DNA of 64,000 nucleotides from Mycobacterium sp. PSTR-4-N (GCF_022348085.1 NZ_JAKRFN010000015.1:1-64000); one strand, 5' to 3'. Shown: positions 34,290-42,763, counted from the first letter of the stretch. Notes: generated from the sequence alone by a model not told the origin. Made by a program: numbers and translations.

Positions 34290-35762
34290 ATGGCCGGTCA
34301 GGGTGGTCCAGTCGGGGAAGGCCCCGAGATCTTCGCCGAGGGCGAGGACTTCTCCTCGGGGAAAACAGCGGTACGTATCGCGTCGGTCGCCGCGCTCGGC
34401 GGGTTGCTGTTCGGGTACGACAGCGCGGTCATCAACGGCGCGGTGGACTCCATCCAGGAGGACTTCGGTATCGGCAACGCCGAGCTGGGCTTCGCGGTGG
34501 CCTCGGCGCTGCTCGGTGCGGCCGCGGGAGCGATGACCGCGGGCCGGATCGCCGACAAGATCGGCCGCATCGCGGTGATGAAGATCGCGGCCGTGCTGTT
34601 TCTCATCAGCGCCTTCGGTACCGGCTTCGCGCACGAGGTGTGGACGGTGGTGCTGTTCCGCATCGTCGGCGGCATCGGCGTGGGAGTCGCCTCGGTGATC
34701 GCGCCGGCCTACATCGCCGAGACCTCACCACCGGGCATTCGCGGACGGCTCGGCTCGCTGCAGCAGCTGGCCATCGTGTCGGGCATCTTCGCCTCGTTCG
34801 CGGTCAACTATCTGTTGCAGTGGCTCGCGGGCGGTCCCAACGAGCCGCTCTGGCTGGGCCTTGACGCGTGGCGGTGGATGTTCCTGGCGATGGCGGTGCC
34901 TGCGGTGCTGTACGGCGTGCTCGCCTTCACGATTCCCGAATCGCCGCGGTATCTGGTTGCGACCCATCAGATCCCGGAGGCGCGCCGGGTGTTGACGCGC
35001 CTGCTCGGGCAGAAGAACCTCGGCATCACGATCTCTCGCATCCAGGAGACCCTGGAACGGGAGGACAAGCCGTCCTGGCGGGACATGAAGAAGCCGACCG
35101 GCGGCCTCTACGGCATCGTCTGGGTGGGCCTGGGACTGTCGATCTTCCAACAGTTCGTCGGCATCAACGTGATCTTCTACTACAGCAACGTGCTGTGGCA
35201 GGCGGTCGGGTTCAGCGCCGATGAGTCCGCGATCTACACCGTGATCACCTCGGTGATCAACGTGCTCACCACGCTGATCGCGATCGCGCTGATCGACAAG
35301 ATCGGGCGCAAGCCGCTGCTGCTGATCGGCTCGACGGGCATGGCGGTCACGCTGATCACGATGGCGGTGATCTTCGGCAACGCCACCGTCGGTCCGGACG
35401 GCAACCCGAGTCTGCCCGGGGCGTCGGGCATCATCGCGCTGATCGCCGCCAACCTGTTCGTCGTCGCGTTCGGTATGTCGTGGGGCCCGGTGGTGTGGGT
35501 GCTGCTCGGCGAGATGTTCCCCAACCGCATCCGCGCCGCCGCGCTCGGCCTGGCCGCGGCCGGTCAGTGGGCCGCCAACTGGTTGATCACCGTGACGTTC
35601 CCCGGCCTGCGCGAGCACCTCGGCCTGGCCTACGGCTTCTACGGCCTCTGCGCAGTGCTGTCGGGGCTGTTCGTGTGGCGCTGGGTGATGGAGACCAAGG
35701 GCGTGTCGCTGGAGGACATGCACGGCGAGATCCTGCGGGAGGACAAGACCGCCGCCGGCTAG
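34290..35762 (+). CDS. Sugar porter family MFS transporter
   Basis: 490 residues, about 12 membrane segments. Sugar-porter signatures are visible: GGLLFGYDSAVINGA in helix 1, RIADKIGR between helices 2 and 3, RIVGGIGVGVAS, PESPRYLV after helix 6, QQFVGINVIFYYS in helix 7 and the late METKGVSLED. Probably proton-coupled import of a hexose or polyol; the substrate is not determined. ATG at 34290 is preferred since upstream residues lack the family pattern. It converges with a 4-bp overlap on the putative immunity gene. Confidence 0.92.
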   Translation: MAGQGGPVGEGPEIFAEGEDFSSGKTAVRIASVAALGGLLFGYDSAVINGAVDSIQEDFGIGNAELGFAVASALLGAAAGAMTAGRIADKIGRIAVMKIAAVLFLISAFGTGFAHEVWTVVLFRIVGGIGVGVASVIAPAYIAETSPPGIRGRLGSLQQLAIVSGIFASFAVNYLLQWLAGGPNEPLWLGLDAWRWMFLAMAVPAVLYGVLAFTIPESPRYLVATHQIPEARRVLTRLLGQKNLGITISRIQETLEREDKPSWRDMKKPTGGLYGIVWVGLGLSIFQQFVGINVIFYYSNVLWQAVGFSADESAIYTVITSVINVLTTLIAIALIDKIGRKPLLLIGSTGMAVTLITMAVIFGNATVGPDGNPSLPGASGIIALIAANLFVVAFGMSWGPVVWVLLGEMFPNRIRAAALGLAAAGQWAANWLITVTFPGLREHLGLAYGFYGLCAVLSGLFVWRWVMETKGVSLEDMHGEILREDKTAAG

Positions 35763-36196
35763 GACTGAGGTCCGACTGTTCGTGCGATCTGAAGAGCTGG
35801 TTCGGCGAGCGCGGACAGCGAGGTGGCCGGTGTCGGGTAGATGTCGACCTGGCGGACTCCGCTGATGGCGGTGACGCGGCCCAAATAGCCCAGGGCGAAT
35901 ACATACTCACCGTCGACTGATGCCGCCAGTTCGAACGCATCGTCTCCCGGCATCGTCTCATTTGCGATCATCTCTCGGGTGTCGGCGGCTTGCTGCGCTC
36001 CGTCGCTGACTGTTCCAACGTAGACGGCGACTGAGCGGTCCTCGCCGGGCCGGGAAGAGCTCCACCTGAAAACGGTTCGCTCCCAGGGCGCTCCCGCTTC
36101 GAAGGCCGACGGGCTTGTGGCCGTCAACCTGGAGATGTGAAGCACCGGTTCAAGGATCCGCTCGATGAGCTTGCTTTGCTCCGAGTAGCTGTTCAC
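35759..36196 (-). CDS. Putative immunity protein of a type VII secreted toxin module
   Basis: 145 residues, soluble, no signal peptide, no recognised family. The GTG start has a perfect AGGAGG 7 bp upstream and lies 21 bp after the stop of the toxin-like reading frame. Small size, cytosolic location and position directly behind a WxG toxin-like gene are typical of immunity partners, but the assignment is by context only. Base composition looks lower in GC than the flanking genes. An alternative is an unrelated small chaperone. Confidence 0.55.
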   Translation of the reverse strand: MNSYSEQSKLIERILEPVLHISRLTATSPSAFEAGAPWERTVFRWSSSRPGEDRSVAVYVGTVSDGAQQAADTREMIANETMPGDDAFELAASVDGEYVFALGYLGRVTAISGVRQVDIYPTPATSLSALAEPALQIARTVGPQS

Positions 36197-36217
36197 GAAA
36201 GAGCCTCCTGCGTCCGT

Positions 36218-37251
36218 TCAGATAGGAGTCGATGTGGGGTAGGCGGTGATGATCTTGCCGTCCGACCCAGATACCAATACGCGGCAAGTGAATGAGTAGA
36301 CCGCGCCGTCTTCGGTGATTCGGTAGATGTTGCGTTGAACCATGAAGGTGTCGTTCTTCGAGTTGTAGACGGTTTTCTCTGGATCTGAAAGAGTCGCGCC
36401 GATTGAGTAGTCGGCGAGGTAGCGCCAGTTTCCTGTGCGGGGAAGCGCTCGGCCGCGACGTTTGACCAATCCTGGCCGTGCCGGTTGACAACGTGATGAA
36501 AGCCGTATCTCTCGTTGCCGCAGTAGAGGACTGAGTCGCCACCAGGCATCGCGCTGACCCCATCGACCAGCGGCGCGCGATGAAACGTTCGCACGACCTT
36601 GTCGGGGTCGCCGCCACCCAGAGGGCATGCGCCCCAAATGCGCGGACTATACGGCGGCATGGGCACTTTCGGCGGCGCAGGTTCTTTCGTGGGACCTTGC
36701 GGAAAGGGAAGTTGGCCGAAGCCTGCCGCGAACGTGTTCAGTTTCGACGCGACCTTCTGATCAGTGGCGGCGAGGTGCATAGATCCCGCCTTGAGTTCCG
36801 CGGCGAAGACCTGTGCCTGTAGGTCGCGAATCAGCCGCTGCGGCTTGGAGGCCGTCGTCAAGGTATCGCGAACCGACAGGTCCTCCGAGACGTGAAATCC
36901 GGCGGAGGTGGCGTTGCCGATCGATGTCATCGCCTGCCGCTTTGCCGCCAGCAAGTCGTCGGCCTCGCGAATGGCAACCGCTGCCGCAGTGATGAGTCGG
37001 TCGGCAAAACCCGCGACCTGCACACGATCGCGGTCGGTGCGTAGCGACGCGGCGTCGGCGGCCGATCCGACCCATTCGGTTCCGCCGGGGCGGAGGATCG
37101 CTGAGTTGACCGCTGTGAAGCCGTCCTGCCAGCTCTGCGCTGTCGATCTCCAGGCGGATGCGGCGGCGCTGAGATGGTCGACGTCCCAGGATTCAATATC
37201 GGATCGTGTCAGCGTGGGCAGCCGAGTAGGCAAAGGGTCGCCGGGTATCAC
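36218..37251 (-). pseudogene. WxG-type protein with C-terminal nuclease-like toxin domain, one-base frameshift
   Basis: From GTG 37251, about 270 residues read cleanly: a helical WXG100/LXG-like N-terminal region with WVG at 60-62, a proline-rich linker, then GFHHVVNRHGQDW. Near 36439-36442 the frame shifts. The original frame runs on as low-quality sequence to 36193; the -1 frame continues plausibly as TGNWRYLADYSI to GKIITAYPTSTPI, stop at 36218. One extra C in the CCCC run restores one protein of about 345 residues. The H...RH and terminal YP motifs recall BECR/EndoU-type RNase toxins (inference). GTGA overlap with the small upstream gene. Confidence 0.65.
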
Positions 37252-37532
37252 GACAGATGTGCGTCGATCTGTTTGCCGGAGCCGGTGTCGGATTGGAAGT
37301 ACATTCTCGCCGCCTCTGCTGCGGCACTTGCCGTCGACTCGATCCGTTCAGCGAGGTTCCCCGCGACACGCTCGGTCGCGTTATGAAGCTGCGCTACCGC
37401 GATTGACGTGGCCTGCCTCGACAACGTCGGCTGAGTCGGGCAGCGGGGCACAGCGACATCGTTGGCGTGCTCGCCGCACAGCGCCGCGAACGCCCGCAGT
37501 CCATCCGGATCGCAGCTCACGGATCCAGCCAC
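37248..37532 (-). CDS. EspC-like small type VII secretion substrate
   Basis: 94 residues, mainly helical, with YFQSD at 78-82 matching the type VII secretion signal YxxxD/E at the C-terminal end of the second helix. This fits the EspC/T7SS target family (PF10824-like). GTG start at 37532, though the ribosome site is weak. It overlaps the WxG protein by 4 bp; the YxxxD is on one partner and WxG on the other, as expected of a co-secreted heterodimer. No ESX secretion core genes are in the window, so export would use a system encoded elsewhere. Confidence 0.65.
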   Translation of the reverse strand: MAGSVSCDPDGLRAFAALCGEHANDVAVPRCPTQPTLSRQATSIAVAQLHNATERVAGNLAERIESTASAAAEAARMYFQSDTGSGKQIDAHLS

Positions 37533-37585
37533 CGAACGATTGTCGCACCACTTGGGCCGGCCTATCGCAGCGTTTTCCGCCGGAC

Positions 37586-37867
37586 GTGACAGAATCGCCC
37601 AACGTGAAGACCTTCGACGCCCTGTTCGCCGAGCTCAGCGAGCGGGCCCGTACGCGGCCCGCAGGCAGCGGCACCGTCGCCGCGCTGGACTCCGGGGTGC
37701 ACGGCATCGGTAAGAAGATCCTCGAGGAAGCCGGCGAGGTGTGGCTGGCCGCCGAGCACGAGAGCGACGACGCGTTGGCCGAGGAGATCAGCCAGCTCCT
37801 CTACTGGACGCAGGTGCTGATGCTCTCGCGTGGTCTCACCCTCGACGACGTGTACGGGAAGCTGTGA
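37586..37867 (+). CDS. hisE: Phosphoribosyl-ATP pyrophosphatase
   Basis: 93 residues, second step of histidine synthesis (PR-ATP to PR-AMP). Family helix with metal-binding acids: KKILEEAGEVWLAA and DALAEEISQLLYW. GTG 37586 is chosen because it gives 93 residues and the same spacing to VKTF as M. tuberculosis HisE; a GTG at 37604 is possible. It lies 1 bp before hisG, forming the hisE-hisG pair. It is divergent from the toxin-like module, whose start is 54 bp away. Confidence 0.95.
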   Translation: MTESPNVKTFDALFAELSERARTRPAGSGTVAALDSGVHGIGKKILEEAGEVWLAAEHESDDALAEEISQLLYWTQVLMLSRGLTLDDVYGKL

Positions 37868-37868
37868 C

Positions 37869-38714
37869 ATGCTGCGCGTCGCCGTTCCCAACAAAGGTGC
37901 GCTGAGCGAGTCGGCGTCGGAGATACTCTCCGAAGCCGGCTACCGCCGCCGCACCGATCCCAAGGATCTCACCGTCGTCGACCCGGCCAACAACGTCGAG
38001 TTCTTCTTCCTGCGGCCCAAGGACATCGCGATCTACGTGGGTTCCGGGCAGCTCGACCTCGGCATCACCGGCCGTGACCTGGCCGCCGACGCCGACGCCC
38101 CGGTCCGCGAGCGGCTCGCGCTCGGCTTCGGCGCCTCCACGTTCCGCTACGCCGCTCCCGCCGGCCGCGACTGGGCGGTGTCCGACCTGGTGGGTAAACG
38201 CATCGCGACGGCCTACCCCAATCTGGTCCGAAAAGATCTGGCCGACAAGGGCATCGAAGCCACCGTGATCCGACTCGACGGAGCCGTCGAGATCTCGATC
38301 CAGCTCGGGGTGGCCGATGTCATCGCCGACATCGTCGGATCAGGACGCACCCTCGGGCTGCACAATCTGGTCGCGTTCGGCGAATCCCTCTGCGATTCGG
38401 AGGCGATCCTCATCGAGCGCGACGACTCCGCGCCGAATCCGGCGCGGGACCAGTTGGCGGCGCGGGTGCAGGGCGTGGTGTTCGGCCAGCAGTACCTGAT
38501 GCTCGACTACGACTGTCCCCGTTCCGTTCTCGAGCGTGCCACCGAGGTGACGCCGGGCCTGGAATCGCCCACCATCGCACCGCTGGCCGATCCCGCCTGG
38601 GTGGCGGTGCGGGCCCTGGTGCCGCGCCGGGACGTCAACGCGATCATGGACGAACTCGCCGCCATCGGCGCCAAGGCCATCCTGGCATCGGACATCCGGT
38701 TCTGTCGCTTCTAG
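37869..38714 (+). CDS. hisG: ATP phosphoribosyltransferase (long form)
   Basis: 281 residues; first committed enzyme of histidine synthesis, joining ATP and PRPP. The N-terminal LRVAVPNKGALSE, FLRPKDIAIYV and GVADVIADIVGSGRTL (PRPP loop) are visible. The C-terminal 80 residues form the ACT-like histidine-feedback domain, so it is the long, hexameric HisG without HisZ. ATG 37869 follows the hisE stop by one base. Confidence 0.97.
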   Translation: MLRVAVPNKGALSESASEILSEAGYRRRTDPKDLTVVDPANNVEFFFLRPKDIAIYVGSGQLDLGITGRDLAADADAPVRERLALGFGASTFRYAAPAGRDWAVSDLVGKRIATAYPNLVRKDLADKGIEATVIRLDGAVEISIQLGVADVIADIVGSGRTLGLHNLVAFGESLCDSEAILIERDDSAPNPARDQLAARVQGVVFGQQYLMLDYDCPRSVLERATEVTPGLESPTIAPLADPAWVAVRALVPRRDVNAIMDELAAIGAKAILASDIRFCRF

Positions 38715-38752
38715 CGTGTTAGCGTCGCGGTGTCCAACCACGGAGGTCGGAG

Positions 38753-39235
38753 ATGACGCAGGTCCTTGTTCTGGTGTTCGCGCTGCTGATCGGGGTGATC
38801 GCGGGCTTACGCGCCATGACGGCCCCGGCCGTCGTCGCCTGGGGCGCCATGCTCGGCTGGATAGACGTCGACGGCAAGTGGTCGGACTGGATGGCCCTCC
38901 CGCTCACCGTGACGCTGTTGACGATCCTGCTGGTGGTCGAACTGGTCACCGACCAGCTGCCCAAGACGCCGAGCCGAAAAGTGCCGCCCCAGTTCATCGC
39001 TCGTCTGCTCACCGGCGGGTTCGCCGGTGCGGTCATCGGCAGCGCCTCTTTCCACACCTTCATCGGGACGGGGGCCGGCATGATCGGCGCCGTCCTCGGC
39101 ACCCTGGCCGGCGCGGAGCTGCGCAGCCGGGTCGCCGCGGCCCGCGGCGGCAATGACCGTCCCGGCGCGTTCGGTGAGGACGCGATCGCCGTCGCCGGCG
39201 GAGTGCTCGTCGTCTTCCTCGTGAGCCTGGTGTAG
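38753..39235 (+). CDS. DUF4126-type integral membrane protein
   Basis: 160 residues with about four hydrophobic segments: LVLVFALLIGVIAGLRAM at the N-terminus, glycine-rich GGFAGAVIGS in the middle and VLVVFLVSLV at the end. Conserved RAMTAPA and TDQLPKTPSR motifs. Orthologue by position of Rv2120c. Function unknown. ATG with GGAGGTCGGAG upstream. Its stop is 4 bp before the disulfide oxidoreductase, suggesting cotranscription. Confidence 0.85.
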   Translation: MTQVLVLVFALLIGVIAGLRAMTAPAVVAWGAMLGWIDVDGKWSDWMALPLTVTLLTILLVVELVTDQLPKTPSRKVPPQFIARLLTGGFAGAVIGSASFHTFIGTGAGMIGAVLGTLAGAELRSRVAAARGGNDRPGAFGEDAIAVAGGVLVVFLVSLV

Positions 39236-39239
39236 CGCC

Positions 39240-40610
39240 ATGGCGCAGAAATTCGACGCGGTCATCGTCGGCGCGGGGCAGGCGGGTCCGCCGCTGGCGG
39301 GCCGACTCACCGCAGCGGGCCAGAAAGTCGCGGTGGTCGAACGCAAGCTCGTCGGCGGCACCTGCGTCAACACCGGCTGCATTCCGACCAAGACACTCCT
39401 CGCCAGCGCACACGCGGCCCACATCGCCCGGCGCAGTGCCGATTTCGGGATCGGAACCGGGGACGTGACCGTCGACATGGCCGCGGTCAAGGCCCGCAAG
39501 GACCGGATCAGCATCGGCGACCGGGAAGGCCTCGAGTCCTGGCTCGACGGTATGGAGAACGCCACCTTGATCCGGGGGCACGCGCGCTTCGAGGATTCGC
39601 ACACATTGCGCGTCGGCGACCAGGTGCTGGAAGCCGACCGCATCTTCCTCAACGTTGGCGGCCGTGCGGTCGCGCCGGACATGCCGGGACTCGCCGACAT
39701 CGACTACCTCACCAACGTCGGCATCCTCGACCTCGACGTGGTGCCCGAGCACCTGGTGGTCATCGGCGGCAGCTACATCGCGCTGGAATTCGCTCAGATG
39801 TACCGGCGCTTCGGCGCCGAGGTGACCGTCATCGAGAAGGGGCCGCGGCTGACGTCCCGAGAGGACGAGGACGTCTCCGCGGCCATCCAGGAGATCCTCG
39901 AAGGCGAGGGCATCAGGGTGGTCACCGGCGCCGACGGCATCTCATTTGCCAAGCGGGAGAACGGGTTCACCGTCACTCCACGCTCCGGCGCCGATCCGAT
40001 CGCCGGATCGCACCTGCTCGTCGCGGTGGGGCGGCGGCCCAACACCGACGATCTCGGGTTGGAGGCGGCCGGTGTCGAGACCGACAAGCGTGGCTACATC
40101 ACCGTCGACGATCAACTACGTACCAATGTCGCCCACATCTGGGCGATGGGGGACTGCAACGGCCGCGGCGCCTTCACGCACACGTCGTACAACGACTTCG
40201 AGATCGTCGCCGCCAACCTCCTCGACGACGACCCGCGCCGCGTCAGCGACCGCGTCACGACCTACGCCCTCTACATCGATCCGCCGCTGGGCCGCGCCGG
40301 CATGACCGTCGACGAGGTGCGCCGTTCGGGGCGTGAGGCGCTGGTCGGCAAGCGCCCCATGACGCGGGTGGGGCGTGCCGTCGAGAAGGGCGAGACGCAG
40401 GGTTTCATGAAGGTGGTCGTCGACGCGGAGACCGAGCAGATCCTCGGCGCGGCGATCCTCGGCGTCGGCGGCGACGAGGTGATCCAGGACATCCTCGACG
40501 TGATGACCGCGAAGCTGCCCTACACCGCGATCTCGCGCACCATGCACATCCACCCGACGGTCAGCGAGCTGGTGCCCACGCTGCTGCAGGATCTGCACCC
40601 CTTGGAGTGA
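39240..40610 (+). CDS. Class I pyridine nucleotide-disulfide oxidoreductase (MerA-like)
   Basis: 456 residues. FAD fold VIVGAGQAG, redox disulfide Cys42 and Cys47 in GGTCVNTGCIPTK, NAD fold VVIGGSYIALEFAQ, FAD-closing AMGDCNGRGAF, and a C-terminal dimerisation domain with HIHPTVSEL, whose histidine is the acid-base residue. This is the lipoamide dehydrogenase, mycothione reductase and mercuric reductase superfamily. No N-terminal HMA domain and no C-terminal cysteine pair, so mercury reduction is unlikely. Substrate unknown. It may be cotranscribed with the DUF4126 gene. Confidence 0.88.
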   Translation: MAQKFDAVIVGAGQAGPPLAGRLTAAGQKVAVVERKLVGGTCVNTGCIPTKTLLASAHAAHIARRSADFGIGTGDVTVDMAAVKARKDRISIGDREGLESWLDGMENATLIRGHARFEDSHTLRVGDQVLEADRIFLNVGGRAVAPDMPGLADIDYLTNVGILDLDVVPEHLVVIGGSYIALEFAQMYRRFGAEVTVIEKGPRLTSREDEDVSAAIQEILEGEGIRVVTGADGISFAKRENGFTVTPRSGADPIAGSHLLVAVGRRPNTDDLGLEAAGVETDKRGYITVDDQLRTNVAHIWAMGDCNGRGAFTHTSYNDFEIVAANLLDDDPRRVSDRVTTYALYIDPPLGRAGMTVDEVRRSGREALVGKRPMTRVGRAVEKGETQGFMKVVVDAETEQILGAAILGVGGDEVIQDILDVMTAKLPYTAISRTMHIHPTVSELVPTLLQDLHPLE

Positions 40611-40617
40611 GCGCCCC

Positions 40618-40645
40618 TTGACTGTGGCTTGAGTCACAGTAATAT
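40618..40645 (+). promoter_or_regulatory. Promoter of the tetR-R2lox operon
   Basis: TTGACT (-35, 40618-40623) and TAATAT (-10, 40640-40645) with a 16-bp spacer, the best sigma-70-type promoter in the window. The -10 overlaps the left arm of the palindromic operator. Confidence 0.7.
40623..40638. promoter_or_regulatory. CRP-like site within the promoter spacer
   Basis: TGTGG-CTTGAG-TCACA is one base off the CRP consensus TGTGA-n6-TCACA and is part of a longer inverted repeat ACTGTG-n8-CACAGT (40621-40640). Lying between -35 and -10, binding would be expected to repress. Actual CRP/Cmr binding is inferred. Confidence 0.4.
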
Positions 40646-40660
40646 GACCAGTGGTCATAT
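40642..40660. promoter_or_regulatory. Perfect palindromic TetR operator
   Basis: ATATGACCA-G-TGGTCATAT is a perfect 9+1+9 inverted repeat placed over the -10 and the likely transcription start, 17 bp upstream of the tetR ATG. Typical of autoregulated TetR-family repressors. Confidence 0.8.
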
Positions 40661-40677
40661 CAAGCCTGGGAGGCGCG

Positions 40678-41397
40678 ATGCCCACGGTCACCTGGTCCCG
40701 TCTCGGCGGTGAACGCCGCGCCGCGGTGGTGGCCGCGGCCGAATCCGAGTTCGCCGCGCACGGTTTCTCCGGCGGCAGCCTCAACGTCATCGCACGCCGC
40801 GCGGGCGTGGCCAAGGGCAGCCTCTTCCAGTACTTCGCCGACAAGCGGGATCTGTACGCCTACATCACCGACGTCGGCAGCCAACGCGTGCGGACGTACA
40901 TGGAAGACCAGATTCGGGAACTGGACCCGACGCGGCCGTTTTTCACCTTCCTCACCGACCTGCTCGACGTGTGGGTGGCCTACTTCGCCGAGCACCCCCG
41001 CGAGCGGGCACTGCACGCGGCGGCCAGCTTCGAGGTCGACACCGATGCCCGGGTCAGCATCCGCGCGGTCGTGCACCGCCACTACCTGGAGGTGCTGCGC
41101 CCGCTCGTGCAGGACGCGCGGCAACGCGGGGACCTGCGTCCCGACGCTGACGTCGACGCGCTGCTGTCGCTGCTGCTCATGCTGCTGCCCCATCTGGCGC
41201 TCGCCCCCTATGTGCGCGGCATGGATCCGCTCCTCGGTCTCGACGAACTCTCACCGGACCAGCCGGCCCTGGTCGTGCGCCGCTACGTCGCGGTGCTCGC
41301 CACCGCTTTTGGATCCAGCACCGCTTTCGCATCCACCACCGAACCTCAGCCCATCGCAACGCACGAAGGAGAACACGCACATGGCCCATACACCTAG
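40678..41397 (+). CDS. TetR/AcrR family transcriptional regulator (Rv0232 type)
   Basis: 239 residues. The N-terminal helix-turn-helix contains GGSLNVIARRAGVAKG and LFQYFADK; the C-terminal ligand domain is diverse. ATG 40678 is preferred over a GTG-containing upstream extension because GGGAGG precedes it and the operator lies upstream. It overlaps the R2lox gene by 17 bp. The same regulator-oxidase pair exists in M. tuberculosis (Rv0232-Rv0233), so it probably controls itself and the oxidase. Confidence 0.9.
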   Translation: MPTVTWSRLGGERRAAVVAAAESEFAAHGFSGGSLNVIARRAGVAKGSLFQYFADKRDLYAYITDVGSQRVRTYMEDQIRELDPTRPFFTFLTDLLDVWVAYFAEHPRERALHAAASFEVDTDARVSIRAVVHRHYLEVLRPLVQDARQRGDLRPDADVDALLSLLLMLLPHLALAPYVRGMDPLLGLDELSPDQPALVVRRYVAVLATAFGSSTAFASTTEPQPIATHEGEHAHGPYT

Positions 41398-42328
41398 GAC
41401 CCGTTCGGATTCGCTGGCCGCGGGCGGCCTCAACTGGGACAGCCTGCCGCTCAAGCTCTTTGCCGGCGGCAACGCGAAATTCTGGAATCCCGCCGACATC
41501 GACTTCTCCCGCGACCGCGCGGACTGGGAGGCACTGACCGACCTGGAGCGCGAATGGGCCACCCGGCTGTGCGCCCAGTTCATCGCCGGCGAGGAAGCGG
41601 TCACCCAGGACATCCAGCCGTTCATGGCCGCGATGCGTGCGGAGGGCCGCCTCGGCGACGAGATGTATCTGACCCAGTTCGCTTTCGAGGAGGCCAAGCA
41701 CACACAGGTGTTCCGGCTCTGGCTCGACGCGGTCGGGGTCACCGACGACATGCAGGTCTTCCTCGACGACCTGCCGACCTACCGGACCATCTTCTACGAG
41801 GAACTGCCCGCCTCGCTGGACGCATTGGTCACCGACCCGTCGCCGGCCGCTCAGGTGCGTGCGTCGGTGACCTACAACCACGTCATCGAGGGCATGATGG
41901 CGCTGACGGGATACTATGCGTGGCACCGCATTTGCGTCGACAACAACATCCTGCCCGGGATGCAGGAACTCGTGCGCAGGATCGGTGACGACGAGCGACG
42001 GCACATGGCATGGGGTACGTTCACCTGCCGGCGGCACGTCGCGGCCGACGACAGCAACTGGGCGGTCTTCGAGAGCCGGATGAACGAACTCATCCCGCTG
42101 GCGCTGAAGAACACCGACGACGCCTACGACCTCTACGACGAGATCCCGTTCGGCCTGCAGAAGGACGAGTTCCAGGCCTACGCCGCCGACAAGGGGATGC
42201 GCCGCTTCGGCACGATCAGCAGCGCGCGCGGCCGCCCGCTGGGCGAAATCGACCTCGACTACTCGCCGCTGCAGCTCGAGGACACCTTCGCCGACGAGGA
42301 CGCCAAGGCGCTGGCGACCTCTGCCTAG
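41381..42328 (+). CDS. R2-like ligand-binding oxidase (Mn/Fe)
   Basis: 315 residues, ribonucleotide reductase R2-like ferritin fold. The metal ligands of M. tuberculosis R2lox (Rv0233) are all present with a constant +3 offset: Glu71, Glu104, His107, Glu170, Glu205, His208. The Val-Tyr pair that forms the unique ether cross-link is there as Val74 and Tyr165. It therefore should be R2lox, an oxidase with a bound fatty-acid-like ligand, and not a functional NrdF/NrdB subunit. GAAGGAG precedes ATG 41381. Confidence 0.92.
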   Translation: MAHTPRTRSDSLAAGGLNWDSLPLKLFAGGNAKFWNPADIDFSRDRADWEALTDLEREWATRLCAQFIAGEEAVTQDIQPFMAAMRAEGRLGDEMYLTQFAFEEAKHTQVFRLWLDAVGVTDDMQVFLDDLPTYRTIFYEELPASLDALVTDPSPAAQVRASVTYNHVIEGMMALTGYYAWHRICVDNNILPGMQELVRRIGDDERRHMAWGTFTCRRHVAADDSNWAVFESRMNELIPLALKNTDDAYDLYDEIPFGLQKDEFQAYAADKGMRRFGTISSARGRPLGEIDLDYSPLQLEDTFADEDAKALATSA

Positions 42329-42337
42329 ACGGTCTGC

Positions 42338-42763
42338 CTAGAGTTCGTCGGAGAAGTCCGCGGTGATCCACCGGTCCGGGCGCACCAGGAACACCAGGCT
42401 CGGGCTGTCCTCCATCGAGGCGACGAAGGCCTTTCCGCCCTCCTCGCCGAGGTAGCGGATCGCGATGGCCTCCGCGATGTCCCGCGGTGCCGGCTCGAGG
42501 GTGTCGGCGACGGTGCCCTCGACGGTCACGTACTGGTAAGGCGGCTCCTCACGCTGGACCACGAGCGTGAGGGCGCCGGCCTCGCGGATGAGGCGCGCTT
42601 TGCGCGACGACGATCCGGTGTTGATACGGATCAGACCGTCGACGTAGTCGTACCAGATCGGGACGCTCGTCGGTGGTCGGCCGTCCGACGTCGCCACCGA
42701 CAGCACGCCCACGTGCAGATCGGTGAGAAACTGCTGCCGCTCTTCGTCCGAGAAAGCCTTCAT
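42338..42763 (-). CDS. Pyridoxamine 5'-phosphate oxidase-family (F420/FMN split-barrel) protein
   Basis: 141 residues. Pattern of the PPOX family: HVGVLSVATSDGRPPTSVPIW, then INTGSSSRKARLIREAG, then YVTVEGTV. Similar mycobacterial proteins bind FMN or F420. ATG 42763 is preferred over an upstream TTG. It is the third gene of a leftward unit after the RecB-like nuclease and the thioesterase, with a 47-bp gap, and converges on the R2lox gene. Confidence 0.87.
   Translation of the reverse strand: MKAFSDEERQQFLTDLHVGVLSVATSDGRPPTSVPIWYDYVDGLIRINTGSSSRKARLIREAGALTLVVQREEPPYQYVTVEGTVADTLEPAPRDIAEAIAIRYLGEEGGKAFVASMEDSPSLVFLVRPDRWITADFSDEL

Noticed and set aside
39240..40610. Mercuric reductase and a mercury-resistance operon
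   Set aside because: No heavy-metal-binding N-terminal domain, no C-terminal cysteine pair, and no merR/merT/merP nearby.
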